Assembly (NCBI GenBank): GCA_902651635.1
Contig: CACRSC010001924.1
Coordinates: 57,097-121,096, forward strand
Direction: 5' to 3'
DNA: 64,000 bases
Source of the DNA: Mastigamoeba balamuthi
Taxonomy: Eukaryota > Evosea > Mastigamoebida > Mastigamoebidae
Shown: piece by piece, positions 62,045-64,000 of the stretch
How the letters are laid out: every line of letters starts with the position of its first letter
How positions within the stretch are numbered: the first letter of the stretch is position 1
Notes under the pieces: model-generated
Database searches by the model: none
Seen by the model: the letters and a program-made list of their open reading frames with translations, nothing else
What the model was told of the DNA's origin: nothing
Position numbers and translations under genes: made by a program

Positions 62045-64000
62045 TCACCTTCTCTTGGAACCGCTCAACCTCGAGCAGACACAGCCACACTGATCCCACA
62101 CGAGCCTCCTGTCCACCAACTGGTGGCCCTTGTGGCACTGAGATGCACAGACCTCGCACACAACCAGACCATCATCACCTCTGGAGCACGTCCTGCACCA
62201 CAGGACCCACTGGCGAACCCTCTCTACACCGATCTCCTGCTCTGCCTGCCTGCTCCGCAGGCCAGTGCACAGGCCAAGCACCCTGGTGCACACACCAAGG
62301 CTTCTCGCAACTGCGACACCTGCGAATGCCACCTTATCGAAAACAGAAACGAGCCCCAGTGACTCTGCATGCACCTTGCTGAAGCGCGGACACGTGTCGA
62401 CCAGAGCACACATCACCTGTGAGAGGGCTTGCAAATCCACACGTAGTGACTCTGTGAGGACAGGCTGCAAATCACAGCCACCAATGCTTCCTGCTCCACA
62501 ACACGGAACGCGACAGTGCGCCATGCGAGTGAGCACCAAGTGCTCGAGGACGTCTGTGATCACCAATGCCAGTGACACCACAGTGGGGCCCTCTCGCTCT
62601 TCACATTGATGGCTTAGACACCGGAGACTGGAATAAGCAAGGAAGCTGCTGTGCCTCATGTCTATGTCCGTTGCGTGTCCTCGAATGCCAGCACCTGAGG
62701 AAGTGGGAAGAGCAAACACATCGAGAACTGAGAGCCTGGAGAGCACATCGAGAAATGGCATGTAGATGTCCCATTTAGAAGCCCCATGCACCTCGATGAG
62801 GTCCCGTAGCCGAGTTGTGATGGCGTTCAGGGTCGCCTGGTGGACCCCGCTGTCCAGTGCATTGAGAGCAACAGTGTCCATCTGATAAAGGACTTCCAGT
62901 AGCACTGCCCCAGTGTGTAGCGACTCCTCTATGTTTCCGCCCAGAATCAGTCCGTGAACAGCCTCGACAGCTCCGCATCGCCACAGCAAATCGCGCACAC
63001 CAGGCCAGTGCGCCATCGTCGACAGTATCATGCGCAAGCGGCACAGAAGAGTGGAGTCGTATGACGCGGTGGTGATGTACCGCACAACGAGGGCTGGTAA
63101 GCCGTCTGGAAGCACCTCGGCACAGCCGGCTTGACAGATCCTGCCAAGCAGATCCATTGCAGCATTGGCACTCCTATCTATCTTCTCTCCGTCGCCCAAT
63201 GCAGGCACTAGAGCCTGAAGGAATGCCGTGCATGCGTGCGGACCACACGAGCGCCACAGAGATGCGGGCGACAATGAACCGTCATTGATCGCGATTATCG
63301 CACGTGCTGTCACGAAGTCGCATATATCCCGCACAGCATCCATGCCAGCAACCAGAGGGCCGATCGCTGAGAGTGCCGCGGCGACAGACTCTGGCTCCCG
63401 AGGGTTGTACTCGAGGCTGAAAGGCGGCTCAGCGAGCACCTGCACTGTCTCCGAGTTGCCACTGAGACACGCGGCGAAAAGGCACGCGTTGCCCAGGTCA
63501 GACGCATCAAAGTGGCCAAGATTAAAGGGATACTGTGCCAACGACCGAACAATATCAGAATGTCCCCAGGTGCATGCAGAAAGCAAAGCACCAGCTTCCC
63601 TTGCCTCTAATCGGCCTACGTAGTACGGCTGCTTGGCCAACTCCCGGACAACAGCCACGTGCCCGTACATACACGAGCCTTTTAAGGCGTCCGACCGGCA
63701 CTGACGTACAGTGGCACTGGAGAAGCAGTAGGGAGGCTGGCCCAGTCTTCGTACAATCTCCCAGTGACCCTGCGCGCATGCTCTGATGAGCACACAGTAG
63801 CTTTGCGGCTGCGCATCCTGTTTCGTTATTGAGTAGGGAGGTTCAGCGAGCGTATCGAGGACATCCAGGCTGCTGGCCCATAAGATCGAATAGGCCAAGG
63901 TCGTCGCAGCAACTCCATTACCGAGGCCGTAGGGGGGCTCTGCCAACCTGTGCAGAGGACCGCTGTGCGTGCACAGGCACGCTTCGAGCACGGAGCCCCA
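62045..64000 (-). CDS. Ankyrin-like repeat protein with UBR-type zinc finger (5' partial)
   Basis: Open from the right edge of the window to a stop at 62045; the start codon lies outside. About 650 residues are visible. First come at least five ankyrin-like repeats of 36-40 residues, each with a RLAEPPY-like element and an AC..GH.EIVR.L element. A helical, ARM-like middle follows (LPALVVRYITTASYDSTLLC, DVLSRLSVLDVFALPTS). The C-terminus has a Cys/His cluster, CRTCSRGDDGLVVCEVCASQ then CHKGHQLV and CGCVC, matching the pattern of the UBR zinc finger that reads N-degrons. A role in ubiquitin-dependent recognition is possible. AAG|GTGAGC near 62050, or an earlier G|GTTCCA, could be a donor to a further exon at about 61965-61823 (VALSGLLLVMESRGEVMM, ending GESAE), so the 3' end is uncertain. 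Confidence 0.72.
   Translation of the reverse strand, partial: WGSVLEACLCTHSGPLHRLAEPPYGLGNGVAATTLAYSILWASSLDVLDTLAEPPYSITKQDAQPQSYCVLIRACAQGHWEIVRRLGQPPYCFSSATVRQCRSDALKGSCMYGHVAVVRELAKQPYYVGRLEAREAGALLSACTWGHSDIVRSLAQYPFNLGHFDASDLGNACLFAACLSGNSETVQVLAEPPFSLEYNPREPESVAAALSAIGPLVAGMDAVRDICDFVTARAIIAINDGSLSPASLWRSCGPHACTAFLQALVPALGDGEKIDRSANAAMDLLGRICQAGCAEVLPDGLPALVVRYITTASYDSTLLCRLRMILSTMAHWPGVRDLLWRCGAVEAVHGLILGGNIEESLHTGAVLLEVLYQMDTVALNALDSGVHQATLNAITTRLRDLIEVHGASKWDIYMPFLDVLSRLSVLDVFALPTSSGAGIRGHATDIDMRHSSFLAYSSLRCLSHQCEEREGPTVVSLALVITDVLEHLVLTRMAHCRVPCCGAGSIGGCDLQPVLTESLRVDLQALSQVMCALVDTCPRFSKVHAESLGLVSVFDKVAFAGVAVARSLGVCTRVLGLCTGLRSRQAEQEIGVERVRQWVLWCRTCSRGDDGLVVCEVCASQCHKGHQLVDRRLVWDQCGCVCSRLSGSKRR

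Overview
The window looks like nuclear DNA of a GC-rich, intron-rich unicellular eukaryote. Genes carry many short introns (about 45-220 nt, a few near 700) with donors mostly GTGCGY, GTGAGY or GTAAGY, and there is a split-gene P4-ATPase, a HORMA-type ATG13, a GPI mannosyltransferase and a tRNA with a Pol III terminator. A transmembrane receptor kinase with a cysteine-rich ectodomain, of the kind expanded in Entamoeba and relatives, suggests an amoebozoan, perhaps an archamoeba such as Mastigamoeba. That placement is inference; no rRNA or other marker is present.

Layout. 1-2.36 kb: ATG13-like gene on the minus strand, running toward the left edge. 2.96-23.6 kb: a type-B carboxylesterase family dispersed over 21 kb. 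It comprises CE1 (+), CE2 (+, frameshifted), a relic at 7.6 kb, a relic at 15.6-16.6 kb holding a small inversion, CE3 (-, lacking the nucleophile region), CE4 (-) and CE5 (-); CE4 and CE5 look intact. Between them lie a decayed P-loop NTPase gene, the PIG-B type GPI mannosyltransferase gene whose first intron holds a minisatellite, several unrecognised decayed reading frames, and a secreted, probably GPI-anchored protein. 23.9-32.3 kb: one gene for a 2,581-residue coiled-coil protein. 33.2-38.7 kb: a Ty3/gypsy-type LTR retrotransposon with an assembly gap near its left end. 38.8-45.1 kb: two tandem paralogues of unknown function and a third, probably nuclear, orphan protein. 45.6-47.9 kb: a membrane-anchored trehalase (-), with tRNA-Gly(GCC) just upstream. 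48.4-53.1 kb: a complete 14-exon P4-ATPase (+). 53.3-57.1 kb: the receptor kinase (+). 57.3-61.1 kb: four tandem copies of a small two-membrane-segment protein (-). 61.1-64 kb: an ankyrin-like gene with a UBR-type zinc finger (-), cut by the right edge, and a decayed partial copy of it.

How genes relate. Several products belong to the secretory pathway and cell surface: GPI-anchor synthesis, predicted GPI-anchored or secreted esterases, a GPI-type surface protein, anchored trehalase, lipid flippase and receptor kinase. I see no operon-like logic, and the co-location may be chance. The main story is local gene-family birth and decay (esterases, two-membrane-segment proteins, the orphan pair, the ankyrin/UBR gene). 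Exon coordinates below were derived by hand from splice sites, reading phase and family resemblance; no alignment or transcript was available. Two assembly problems are visible: a 175-bp duplication around a single N at 4440, and a 277-N gap at 33492-33768.
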